DNA of 9,893 nt from Bacteroidota bacterium (GCA_030632865.1 DAOVTY010000099.1:1-9893), one strand, 5' to 3'. Shown: positions 1 to 7,496, counted from the stretch's first letter. Numbers and translations: made by a program. The notes: a model not told the origin generated them from the sequence alone.

Positions 1-223
1 ATTAACATTAATTGGTGTTGGCTTGGCATCACGAAAAATTAAAGGAGGGTTGGGTTTGCATCTCGGATTAGGATTATTATTAAGCTTTTCTTATATATTA
101 TTTATGCAAATATCCACAGTTTTTGCAATTAGCGGAACAGCACCTCCATTTGTTTCGGTTTGGGTTCCAAATATTTTATATAGTTTAATTGCACTATTTG
201 TATATCGTTGGGCAGCGAGATAG
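1..223 (+). CDS. LptF/LptG (YjgP/YjgQ) family permease, C-terminal end (5' partial)
   Basis: This is the end of an inner-membrane permease of the LptBFG lipopolysaccharide exporter family, which extracts LPS from the inner membrane and passes it to LptC/LptA. The frame is open to the left edge (codons begin at position 2, reading LTLIGVGLASRK), so the TTG at 23 is an internal Leu and not a start. About 73 residues remain, ending at TAG 221-223. They show the family's C-terminal pattern: a basic RKIKGG turn, a Gly/Leu-rich helix (GLHLGLGLLLSFSYILF), the MQISTVFA stretch, and a last membrane helix starting at WVPNILYSL. This matches what I remember of Bacteroidota LptG-like permeases. LptF cannot be excluded because the rest of the protein is missing. 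No clear terminator follows it. Confidence 0.85.
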   Translation, partial: LTLIGVGLASRKIKGGLGLHLGLGLLLSFSYILFMQISTVFAISGTAPPFVSVWVPNILYSLIALFVYRWAAR

Positions 224-334
224 AAACAATTGTTCTCTGAGTTTATTCGTCTCATTATAACTTTTCAAACAAAAAATATAATTATTCGAAACTAATGTAT
301 CTTTGATTAGTTATTTCGGTAATACGAAATTGTA

Positions 335-368
335 TTTGTGATACCAATGAAAAAAATTTTTAATTTTG
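335..368 (+). promoter_or_regulatory. candidate Bacteroidota sigma-ABfr promoter for the carboxyltransferase operon
   Basis: TAATTTTG at 361-368 fits the Bacteroidota -7 consensus TAnnTTTG exactly. A TTTG at 335-338 could be the -33 element, although the 22-nt spacer is slightly longer than the usual 19-21. Transcription would start near 375 and leave a leader of about 70 nt before the ATG at 445. A second perfect -7 box, TATCTTTG at 298-305, has no TTTG at the right distance. The gap 224-444 is otherwise AT-rich with no gene seen in it. The consensus is established knowledge; its use here is inferred. Confidence 0.4.
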
Positions 369-444
369 CACCATTCAGAATAAAAAGACTAATAATAATA
401 CCCTTGTACTTTAAGGGAATTTAAATTTTTAAAAAAAAAACTTT

Positions 445-1989
445 ATGTCACTTAGAAGCAACATCCTTGATCTACGAAAAAGGAAAAGAGAAGTACAAAA
501 AGGTGGTGGAGATAAAGCCATTGAGAAACAGGCTAAAATGGGGAAACTTACGGCTAGAGAGCGTATTTTATCCCTGTTAGACAAAAAATCTTTCCACGAA
601 TATGATCTGTTCGCAGAGCATAGTGCCACAGGCTTTGGAATGGAGTCGAAAACACTACATGGCGATGGTGTAATTATTGGGACCGGAACAATTAACAATA
701 AACCAATCTGTATTTATGCTCAGGATTTTACAGTAGCGGGTGGTTCGCTTGGTTTAATGCACGCACGTAAAATTACTAAAATCATGGATCACGCCCTTAA
801 AATGAGGGTTCCACTAATAGGAATAAACGACTCGGGTGGTGCTCGTATTCAGGAAGGAGTAAATTCTCTTGCAGGATATGGCGAAATTTTCTTTCGTAAT
901 ACACTGGCATCCGGCGTTATACCGCAAATTTCGGTAATTTTGGGGCCTTGTGCCGGTGGTGCTGTTTATTCGCCTGCTTTAACAGATTTTGTTTTTGTGG
1001 TCGAAAATATTTCGAAAATGTTTATTACCGGACCAAGTGTTATTAAAACGGTTCTTGGCGAAGATATTTCAATGGAAGAACTCGGCGGTGCAAAAGTACA
1101 TGCCGAAATCACCGGAAATGCACATTTTTACGCAAAAACCGAGATGGAATGTTTCCAGCAGATAAAAGATCTTATTAGTTATATTCCACGAAGCAACTCG
1201 AAAAAAGCAATTCCTTACCCACCAAAAGCTCCGGGGAAAGGTAAAAAAGTTGAAGATATTGTTCCGTCTGACCCGAGGATTCCGTATGATATGCGAGACA
1301 TTATTATCAGTCTCACCGATGGAACCGAATTTCTTGAAGTTATGGAATATTTCGCACCAAATATAATTATTGGATTTGCACGTATGGAAGGCGAAACAGT
1401 TGGTTTTGTTGCCAATCAGCCAATGGTTTTAGCAGGTGTTCTCGATTGTGATAGCTCTGACAAAGCAGCCAGATTTATTCGTTATTGCGATGCATTTAAT
1501 ATACCGATAGTTACTTTGGAAGATATGCCAGGATATTTGCCTGGAGTTGATCAGGAGCATGCTGGTGTTATTCGCCACGGAGCCAAAATTTTATATGCAT
1601 ACAGCGAAGCAACAGTTCCGAAAGTTACTGTGATTTTAAGAAAAGCTTATGGTGGTGGTTACATTGCAATGAACTCGCGCCATTTGCGTGCCGACTTTGT
1701 TTTTGCATGGCCAACTGCCGAAATTGCAGTTATGGGACCAGAAGGTGCGGCAAATATTGTTTTCAGAAAAGAAATTGCTGAATCTGAAAATCCTGAAGAG
1801 ATGCGTAAACAGAAAGTTGAGGAGTACAAGAAGAAATTTGCAAATCCGTATGTTGCGGCAGCACAAGGCTATATTGATGAGGTTATTGAACCTAAAGAGA
1901 CACGTGCACGTATTTTACATGCTTTAAAAGTTTCAGAAAATAAAAGTGTATTTCTTCCTAATAAAAAACATGGAATACCTCCATTTTAA
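445..1989 (+). CDS. acyl-CoA carboxylase/decarboxylase carboxyltransferase beta subunit (propionyl-CoA/methylmalonyl-CoA type)
   Basis: A 514-residue biotin-dependent carboxyltransferase of the PccB/MmdA/transcarboxylase-12S family, which moves CO2 between carboxybiotin and an acyl-CoA, most likely propionyl-CoA/methylmalonyl-CoA. It is full length for the family. The N-terminal crotonase-like half has INDSGGARIQEG (about 127-138) and the oxyanion loop GPCAGGA (167-173). The C-terminal half has DMPGYLPGVDQEH, GVIRHGAKILYAYSEATVPK and RKAYGGGYIAMNS (399-411), then AWPTAEIAVMGPEGAANI. The position equivalent to the specificity residue Asp422 of Streptomyces PccB is Ile407; MmdA-like enzymes, as I recall them, also have Ile there. 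The ATG at 445 follows an A-rich leader without a Shine-Dalgarno sequence. A biotin-carrier gene begins 11 nt downstream, so the two form an operon. The sequence alone does not separate carboxylase, Na+-pumping decarboxylase and transcarboxylase roles. Confidence 0.93.
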   Translation: MSLRSNILDLRKRKREVQKGGGDKAIEKQAKMGKLTARERILSLLDKKSFHEYDLFAEHSATGFGMESKTLHGDGVIIGTGTINNKPICIYAQDFTVAGGSLGLMHARKITKIMDHALKMRVPLIGINDSGGARIQEGVNSLAGYGEIFFRNTLASGVIPQISVILGPCAGGAVYSPALTDFVFVVENISKMFITGPSVIKTVLGEDISMEELGGAKVHAEITGNAHFYAKTEMECFQQIKDLISYIPRSNSKKAIPYPPKAPGKGKKVEDIVPSDPRIPYDMRDIIISLTDGTEFLEVMEYFAPNIIIGFARMEGETVGFVANQPMVLAGVLDCDSSDKAARFIRYCDAFNIPIVTLEDMPGYLPGVDQEHAGVIRHGAKILYAYSEATVPKVTVILRKAYGGGYIAMNSRHLRADFVFAWPTAEIAVMGPEGAANIVFRKEIAESENPEEMRKQKVEEYKKKFANPYVAAAQGYIDEVIEPKETRARILHALKVSENKSVFLPNKKHGIPPF

Positions 1990-2000
1990 AAAACAGAAGC

Positions 2001-2327
2001 ATGTCAAAAGAAAAAGAATACGAAGAACTTATTGTGCAGGGAGTTGTGTATAAAACCACTCTTACCCGCAAATTTAAAGAGCGTGTAAAATGGGAAGCTC
2101 CAAACGAGAATTTGTTATATTCCATTATTCCGGGAAAAATTATTGACATTTTTGTTAAACCACAACAAAAAGTGAAAGAGGGTGAAACACTTTTATTGCT
2201 TGAAGCAATGAAAATGCAAAACCAAATTAGAATGCCATTCGATGGTACTATTGTTAAAATACATGTTAAAATAGAAGAACTTGTTCCTAACAGACATCTG
2301 ATGATTGAGATTAAACCAAAAAAATAA
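2001..2327 (+). CDS. biotin carboxyl carrier protein (biotin/lipoyl-attachment domain)
   Basis: A 108-residue carrier that holds biotin on a flexible domain and shuttles the carboxyl group to or from the carboxyltransferase encoded just upstream. The biotinyl domain covers about residues 41-106, with the canonical EAMKM motif at 68-72; Lys71 is the expected biotinylation site. SIIPGKI before it and MPFDGTIVKIHVK after it form the two symmetrical halves of the hammerhead fold. The first 40 residues (charged, containing YKTTLTRKFKERVKW) form a family-specific extension, not the long Pro/Ala linker of AccB. The start codon lies 11 nt after the upstream stop, and a strong terminator lies 30 nt after the gene, so this is the last gene of a two-gene unit. 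No biotin carboxylase is fused or adjacent; one must be supplied from elsewhere if the complex is a carboxylase. Confidence 0.92.
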   Translation: MSKEKEYEELIVQGVVYKTTLTRKFKERVKWEAPNENLLYSIIPGKIIDIFVKPQQKVKEGETLLLLEAMKMQNQIRMPFDGTIVKIHVKIEELVPNRHLMIEIKPKK

Positions 2328-2356
2328 GAATAGAGTTTTTTAGCTTAATTATATTG

Positions 2357-2386
2357 AAACCGTGCAAACATTTGTACGGTTTTTTT
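2357..2386 (+). terminator. rho-independent terminator after the biotin carrier gene
   Basis: The 11-bp stem AAACCGTGCAA / TTGTACGGTTT (2357-2367 with 2372-2382, one G-T wobble) has a 4-nt loop and a T-run continuing to 2386. It lies 30 nt after the carrier stop codon and 35 nt before the GTG of the next gene, so the next gene probably needs its own promoter in or overlapping this short gap. No perfect TAnnTTTG box is present there; TAGTTTTA at 2389-2396 is the nearest match. Confidence 0.9.
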
Positions 2387-2420
2387 ATTAGTTTTAGCAG
2401 CCATTTATTAAGCAAAATCA

Positions 2421-5400
2421 GTGAGGAAATTAACTATTCTTTTTGTTGTATTTTTTGTAGTTGTTAGCTTTTTAGCAATAAGTCAGGAAACCGACCCATG
2501 TAGAAAATCTACCGAGGGAACTGACTTTTGGTTTGGATTTTTAGAGGGGCGTTGGGATAGAGGAAATGGAAACAATCATTATCTAGAGATTACTGTTACA
2601 GCACGAGAAGCAACCACCTTTACAATAACTACAGGGGTTGCAGAAACACCTTTTGGTGGCACATATTCTATAAGTGCTAATAATAGAGTACAAATAAAAA
2701 TCCCATCAACATTAGTTGAGCCACGTGGTTCTGAAACAATAGAAAACAAGGGAATTCATTTAGTTTCTGAAAAACCAGTAAATGTTTATGCACTGAATTA
2801 TGATTCAAACTCGGCAGATGTTGCAGTTATTTATCCTGTTCAATCGTTGGGAAAGGAGCATTTTGCAGTTTGTTATACTCCCGATGTTAGTGGAACTACA
2901 GGAAGGAATAGCGAGTTTTTGATTGTTGCCGCTGAAGATTCCACAACGGTAGAAATAACTCCTTCTAAAATTACAGATCAGCTACAGCCAAAAGATTCAA
3001 CATTTACAGTTATTTTAAATAAAGGTCAGGTTTATCAAGTTCAATCAGAAAACACGGCGAATGCCAGTGGGCAGGGTGATTTAACAGGAAGTTATGTGTT
3101 TTCAGATAAACCAATTGCATTTTATTCTGGTTCGCATGGTACGCGTATTCCGGTAGGCCAATGTTGCTGGGATCATTTGTATGAACAAATACCACCAATA
3201 CATTCGTGGGGGCGAGAATATTACACAGTTCCTCTAAAATCACGCGAATCTGACCGGTATAGAATTATGGCTGCCGAGGATAATACAACCATTCAAATTA
3301 CGGGATTATCATCATTTATTTTGGATAGAGGAGAGTATGTAGAGAAGGTATTTAACTATAATCAACCAAAACGAATTTTTGCAGACAAGCCAATTCTTGT
3401 TGCGCAATACAGCCAATCTAGAGATGTAGATAATAATTATACAGGAGGGAATGGCGACCCATTTATGATTATTTTAAGTTCGGTTACACAATCTAAAAAC
3501 GATGTAACTTTTGTGGCTTACGACTCTGATATTATTGAGAAATATTATGTAAACATTATCTCGCACAGAGATGAAATATACAATATTCGTTTTGATGGTG
3601 CGGGTATAGACAATGAATTTGTATCTTTTACTGAAGGTGAATATTCATACGCACAAAAAGTTATTAGCTCCGGTGTTCATCATATTGAAAATGTGAATAA
3701 TGAACGCGGATTTTTGGCTTATGTGTACGGCTATGGCGGGGTTGAATCTTATGGTTATGGTGTGGGTTTTAACCTCGATCTGGTTTTAGATTTAGGAGAA
3801 AATATCAATTTTGATGGCGATACACTTTTGCTCTGTTACGGTAATTCAATTGAATTGGATGCCGGTCCATATTTTGACTCCTACAATTGGAATACAGGCG
3901 AGACTACACAGAAAATAACAGTTAACACTGAAGGACAGTATTTTGTTGAAACCACTACTGTTGATGGTTGTAATTTGGAAGATTCTATTTATGTTTATGT
4001 AAGTCATCCGGTTGTCGATTTAGGGGTAGATTATATTGAGGGATGCGACCCGCATCAAATTACATTAGACCCTTCTAATGAATTTGAAAAATACATTTGG
4101 CAAAATAAAAATAACGATACCCTTTCCACGGCACAAATTTATATAGCCAACCAAACCGATGAGTACCGTATAACTGTTTACGATAAATTGAATTGCCCCG
4201 CACACGACACAATGAATTTGGTTGTTTTTCCAGTTCCCAATATAAAAATTGAGGGCGAAACTTTAATTTGTGGAGAATATATAAGTGAGCTTACAACAAT
4301 AATAACAGATGCCCCAGAAAATGTATGGAACTACGATGGGAGTTTTACTTGGTCGTCTAAAAGTCCGGGATTAACATTTTCAGAAGAGACACACACTTCG
4401 TCTAAAATAACAGTAACAGATTGGGGTGAGTTTGAAATTTATTATTTATTAGAAACCAAGGATGGATGTGTTAAAAGTGATACTTTTTTGGTTAGGTTTC
4501 ATCAAATACCAACTTCGAATTTTGACTATGTGCAAAATCCGGATGACGAATGTGAGGGGTATTACAGAGAAGTATTATACGTTGGTAACGCAACTCAAAA
4601 TGCAGATTTCTATTGGGATTATGGTGGTAGTAAAGTAATAGATTCATTAGATTGGAACAATTTTACAGTTTCTCTTGGTGCTTTTAATTCTAATCCATTT
4701 TTGCAACTTTATGTTGAAGAAGATGGTTGCTGGGGCGACGTAACTAAAAAACCTCTTGGAGCAAATCCTGATTTTGTCTTAGAAACAGAAAAATCAAGAG
4801 GGTGCGATTCTATGACTGTTTTATTTAAAGGAACTCTTGGCGTGGAAGATGCATTACTGTTTGAATGGGATCTTGGAGATGGCTCACCAATTATTAATTT
4901 GCAAGAAGTTGAATATTTTTATTCCGACACCGGTTTTTATGATGTGAGTTTATTAATTACAAATATTCTTTCTGGTTGCCAAATCGGATTTCAAATAGAT
5001 AGTATGGTAAAGGTGTTTCCAACGCCAACTGCTGCAATTACTGTCGATTCCTCAATTTGTCATACAGATTCTGTAAATATATTTTACACTCATAATATCG
5101 ACTCTTCAATATGTTATTGGGAGTTTGAAGGAGTGCATCAATCAGGAATTGGTAACGATTCTATTGCTGTAATTTTAGACGAGCCTTTTGGAAATATATC
5201 TCTAACAGTTGACGAGTATGGTTGCTTTAGTGAGCCGATTGACGTAACCTTAAAACGAAAACCTCATTTCGATTTTTTTACCGAATATCTGGAAGGTTGT
5301 CAACCATACTCTCTAGAAATTTTTGCTGAACCCAAAGATGATGAATTAGAATTTACCTGGATTTTGGATAGTTTACCTTATCCAATGGGAGAGTCTAATA

Positions 5401-6041
5401 TTTATCTACTTCCAGATTCTGGCAGGTTCAATATTGTTTTGGTTGCAAATTCGCAAGAAACAGGATGTTTAGATACACTTACAAAAGCAGATTGGATTTG
5501 GGTGCATCCTAAACCAATTGCATCTTTCGAAGTAGATTATCCGGTTGCTTTATTAGAGCATGCCGATATTACATACACCAACTTTTCGGAATATGCCACT
5601 AATTATCTTTGGAATTTTGGTGATGAGACAGAAGAAACTACCGAGGTAAATCCGATGCATAAATTTACTGCCCTTGGCGAATATACTTCACAACTTTTTG
5701 TTGAATCAGATTTTGGATGTTTGGATACTACTGAAATGTTAATTACCATTTTACCATTTTCTGTTTTTACGCCAAATGCATTCCGACCAGATAGCAACAT
5801 TGAAGAGAATAGAACATTTATGCCCGTGGGATTAGGTGCCGATATTTCGCGTTTCAACCTAAAAATTTACGACCGTTGGGGACAATTGGTTTTTGAAACT
5901 CAAACCCCAGAGCATCCATGGGACGGATCTTTTAAAAATGGCAAAGCTGCACCAATGGGAAATTACGTTTGGATTTCACACTTTTATGATATTCAAGGAT
6001 ATGAACACGATCAAAAAGGTCAGGTGCTTTTAGTAAGGTAA
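2421..6041 (+). CDS. secreted multidomain protein: IgGFc-binding-like region, Ig/PKD repeats, type IX secretion C-terminal (CHU_C) domain
   Basis: A 1206-residue exported protein, probably surface-attached. The GTG start is chosen because an in-frame stop (TAA 2409-2411) lies just upstream and the signal peptide begins at once (MRKLTILFVV, hydrophobic to about 20, probable cleavage after Ala-Ile-Ser21). Residues about 28-455 resemble the IgGFc-binding N-terminal family: TEGTDFWFGF (31-40), the repeated AAEDSTTVEIT (170-180) and AAEDNTTIQIT (284-294), CCWDHLYEQIPP (248-259), and VESYGYGVG near the end. Residues about 456-1111 hold eight Ig/PKD-like domains, the clearest being EWDLGDGS at 815-822 and LWNFGDE at 1063-1069. 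Residues about 1112-1206 are a gliding-motility-associated/CHU_C domain (FTPNAFRPDSN, FNLKIYDRWGQLVFET, WDGSFKNG, GNYVW), the type B T9SS sorting signal. Adhesion or matrix function is an inference; IgG binding should not be assumed from the family name. Confidence 0.9.
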   Translation: MRKLTILFVVFFVVVSFLAISQETDPCRKSTEGTDFWFGFLEGRWDRGNGNNHYLEITVTAREATTFTITTGVAETPFGGTYSISANNRVQIKIPSTLVEPRGSETIENKGIHLVSEKPVNVYALNYDSNSADVAVIYPVQSLGKEHFAVCYTPDVSGTTGRNSEFLIVAAEDSTTVEITPSKITDQLQPKDSTFTVILNKGQVYQVQSENTANASGQGDLTGSYVFSDKPIAFYSGSHGTRIPVGQCCWDHLYEQIPPIHSWGREYYTVPLKSRESDRYRIMAAEDNTTIQITGLSSFILDRGEYVEKVFNYNQPKRIFADKPILVAQYSQSRDVDNNYTGGNGDPFMIILSSVTQSKNDVTFVAYDSDIIEKYYVNIISHRDEIYNIRFDGAGIDNEFVSFTEGEYSYAQKVISSGVHHIENVNNERGFLAYVYGYGGVESYGYGVGFNLDLVLDLGENINFDGDTLLLCYGNSIELDAGPYFDSYNWNTGETTQKITVNTEGQYFVETTTVDGCNLEDSIYVYVSHPVVDLGVDYIEGCDPHQITLDPSNEFEKYIWQNKNNDTLSTAQIYIANQTDEYRITVYDKLNCPAHDTMNLVVFPVPNIKIEGETLICGEYISELTTIITDAPENVWNYDGSFTWSSKSPGLTFSEETHTSSKITVTDWGEFEIYYLLETKDGCVKSDTFLVRFHQIPTSNFDYVQNPDDECEGYYREVLYVGNATQNADFYWDYGGSKVIDSLDWNNFTVSLGAFNSNPFLQLYVEEDGCWGDVTKKPLGANPDFVLETEKSRGCDSMTVLFKGTLGVEDALLFEWDLGDGSPIINLQEVEYFYSDTGFYDVSLLITNILSGCQIGFQIDSMVKVFPTPTAAITVDSSICHTDSVNIFYTHNIDSSICYWEFEGVHQSGIGNDSIAVILDEPFGNISLTVDEYGCFSEPIDVTLKRKPHFDFFTEYLEGCQPYSLEIFAEPKDDELEFTWILDSLPYPMGESNIYLLPDSGRFNIVLVANSQETGCLDTLTKADWIWVHPKPIASFEVDYPVALLEHADITYTNFSEYATNYLWNFGDETEETTEVNPMHKFTALGEYTSQLFVESDFGCLDTTEMLITILPFSVFTPNAFRPDSNIEENRTFMPVGLGADISRFNLKIYDRWGQLVFETQTPEHPWDGSFKNGKAAPMGNYVWISHFYDIQGYEHDQKGQVLLVR

Positions 6042-6078
6042 AATAGTTAAGCTGTTTAAACTCTAATTTAAGATTGAA

Positions 6079-6399
6079 ATGATTGCAAATACACCACAGC
6101 CTCCATATTATGCCGTAATATTTACTTCATCCCTAACTCACACTGAAATAGGTTATTCCGAAATGGCAAATAAAATGGTAAATCTTGCAAAAAAGCAATC
6201 AGGATTTTTGGGTGTCGAATCGGTACGAGAAGAGATTGGAATTACTGTTTCGTATTGGAAAGATTTGGAGTCGATAAGAAATTGGAAAGAAAATTTGGAA
6301 CATCTTTTTGCTCAAAAGATGGGTAAAAACTTATGGTATAGCAGCTATAAAACGCGAATTGCAAAAGTTGAGCGTGATTATGATTTTTTTAAAAAGTAA
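6079..6399 (+). CDS. antibiotic biosynthesis monooxygenase (ABM) family protein
   Basis: A 106-residue protein of the dimeric alpha/beta-barrel ABM fold (YqjZ-like), a group that includes heme-degrading and quinol monooxygenases but many members without known function. Visible family features are PPYYAVIFTS (8-17), the helix with GYSEMANKMVNLA (25-37), QSGFLGVES (40-48), GITVSYW (54-60), RNWKENLEH (67-75) and the closing RIAKVERDY (93-101). It is predicted cytoplasmic, with no signal peptide or membrane segment. The ATG follows the long secreted-protein gene by 37 nt with no terminator between them, so read-through transcription is possible, but no functional link is evident. The substrate cannot be named from sequence, and the annotated 'antibiotic' role should not be taken literally. 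Confidence 0.88.
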   Translation: MIANTPQPPYYAVIFTSSLTHTEIGYSEMANKMVNLAKKQSGFLGVESVREEIGITVSYWKDLESIRNWKENLEHLFAQKMGKNLWYSSYKTRIAKVERDYDFFKK

Positions 6400-6486
6400 T
6401 TTGTTAAGGTAGTCTGAAGTCTAATAAAATAAAAATGTTGTTTGGAGATTCTCGTTTTAACTTTAACTACCTCGTTTATAAAGAGA

Positions 6487-7077
6487 TTAATTCAAAGTAG
6501 GATTCTCAGGGAAATGTTCCCAAATAGAATAACGATTTCCAGCTTTTTTTACAAAATCTGTCCATGTCACCTCATCAAATTCTCGCATTACTTCAGCTTC
6601 GTCAACATCAGTTACCAACCAAGAATCTTCTTTTAGTTCATCTTCTAACTGCCCAGCATCCCAACCTGAATAACCTAGAAAAAAATGAATATCAGATGAA
6701 TTAATTTCACCGGCAGAAATTTGAGATTTAAGAATATCGAAATCGCCACCCCAATATAAATCGCCCAAAACATTTATACTTCCCGGAAGTTTTTTACCAA
6801 GTTTATGAATATAATAAATTGAGTCGGTTGAAACCGGACCACCTAGAAATACCATTGCATCAAAATCGGGAAAATCGGGAAATACATCCTGAATAGCAAA
6901 ATCTATCTCCTTATTTAAAATAAAACCCACTGAGCCTTTTTTGCTGTGTGCAACTAAAAATATTACTGAGCGACTAAAATAGTTACCAGGCAAAAAAGGT
7001 TCGGCAATTAATATTCTACCTTTTTGTGGCTGAATATTATTCGTTTTAATTTTGAATATGTCAAGATTTTCATTCAT
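6487..7077 (-). CDS. yqgE: YqgE/AlgH family protein (UPF0301, DUF179)
   Basis: A 196-residue cytoplasmic protein of the conserved YqgE/AlgH family. The biochemical role is not settled; AlgH was linked to alginate regulation in Pseudomonas. Family motifs in order: KGRILIAEPFLPG (19-31), FSRSVIFLVAHS (34-45), GSVGFILNK (48-56), FLGGPVSTD (77-85), LYWGGDFD (107-114), FFLGYSGWDAGQLE (132-145) and SWLV (152-155). I start it at the ATG at 7077 (MNENLDIF) and not at the in-frame TTG at 7089, which would add only the hydrophobic residues MLLI and is not typical of the family. It lies downstream of the septum-protein gene on the same strand, 91 nt away, with no perfect promoter box between them, so the two may be co-transcribed. 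It converges with the ABM gene. Confidence 0.9.
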   Translation of the reverse strand: MNENLDIFKIKTNNIQPQKGRILIAEPFLPGNYFSRSVIFLVAHSKKGSVGFILNKEIDFAIQDVFPDFPDFDAMVFLGGPVSTDSIYYIHKLGKKLPGSINVLGDLYWGGDFDILKSQISAGEINSSDIHFFLGYSGWDAGQLEDELKEDSWLVTDVDEAEVMREFDEVTWTDFVKKAGNRYSIWEHFPENPTLN

Positions 7078-7168
7078 TATTAGTAGCAAGATATGAAATT
7101 TAAACTATCATTCAAATAGTTACAAAACATAACGTAAAAAGTTTGATTATAGTTTTAGACCGACGAAT

Positions 7169-7486
7169 TTATTTTTCTTCTTCAACAACAATAAATACAT
7201 CTTCATTGGGTTTCGACATATAATATTGTTCGCGAGCAAATTTTTCAAGCTCTTCCAAACCAGAGTTCAAATCTTCCAGCTTTTGTTTGTCAGATTCAAT
7301 TCGCTCATTATAATACACCTTTTGTTGAAGCAGTTCTTGTAAACGTTTTTTGTTTTTTTGATGAGCAACTATGCTGTTTTCATCAAAAAAAATAATCCAG
7401 GATAAAAATAAAACTACTGCTACAAAATATTTGTAGCTCAACATTTTTGAAACTTTACCCTTAATATCCTTTTTTTCTAACTTCAT
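7169..7486 (-). CDS. FtsB/DivIC-like septum formation initiator protein
   Basis: A 105-residue bitopic membrane protein of the FtsB/DivIC family, which joins FtsL and FtsQ/DivIB in the divisome to activate septal peptidoglycan synthesis. It has a short basic N-terminal cytoplasmic tail (1-17), one membrane helix (about 18-34, YKYFVAVVLFLSWIIFF), then a heptad-like coiled coil (about 40-84, rich in Lys/Glu/Gln/Leu) and the family's C-terminal motif LEKFAREQYYMSKPNEDVF (80-98). Length and layout are normal. The ATG at 7486 is the first in frame and is preceded on the minus strand by a perfect TAnnTTTG box only 11 nt upstream. YqgE follows downstream; pruA lies upstream but is separated by a strong terminator. 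Confidence 0.9.
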   Translation of the reverse strand: MKLEKKDIKGKVSKMLSYKYFVAVVLFLSWIIFFDENSIVAHQKNKKRLQELLQQKVYYNERIESDKQKLEDLNSGLEELEKFAREQYYMSKPNEDVFIVVEEEK

Positions 7487-7496
7487 AATTGTAGTA

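Noticed and set aside
225..234. Perfect 10-bp palindrome AACAATTGTT just after the permease gene
   Set aside because: Short AT-rich palindromes are expected by chance here; no second copy or promoter element is positioned around it.
401..417. Hairpin CCCTT / AAGGG in the leader of the carboxyltransferase gene
   Set aside because: The stem is only 5 bp with a 7-nt loop and no T-run or conserved aptamer-like sequence; too weak to call a riboswitch, attenuator or terminator of the upstream permease.
3010..3243. Minus-strand reading frame of 77 codons inside the long secreted-protein gene
   Set aside because: Shadow frame; the sense frame carries recognisable IgGFc-like motifs through this whole region.
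5964..5971. TACGTTTG, a perfect -7 box upstream of the ABM gene
   Set aside because: It lies inside the coding sequence of the CHU_C domain, lacks a -33 element and is over 100 nt from the ABM start; probably chance.
6407..6472. Inverted repeat AGGTAGT / ACTACCT between the convergent ABM and YqgE genes, considered as a bidirectional terminator
   Set aside because: The 7-bp arms are separated by about 52 nt and no T-run follows the second arm in either direction, so it does not look like an intrinsic terminator.
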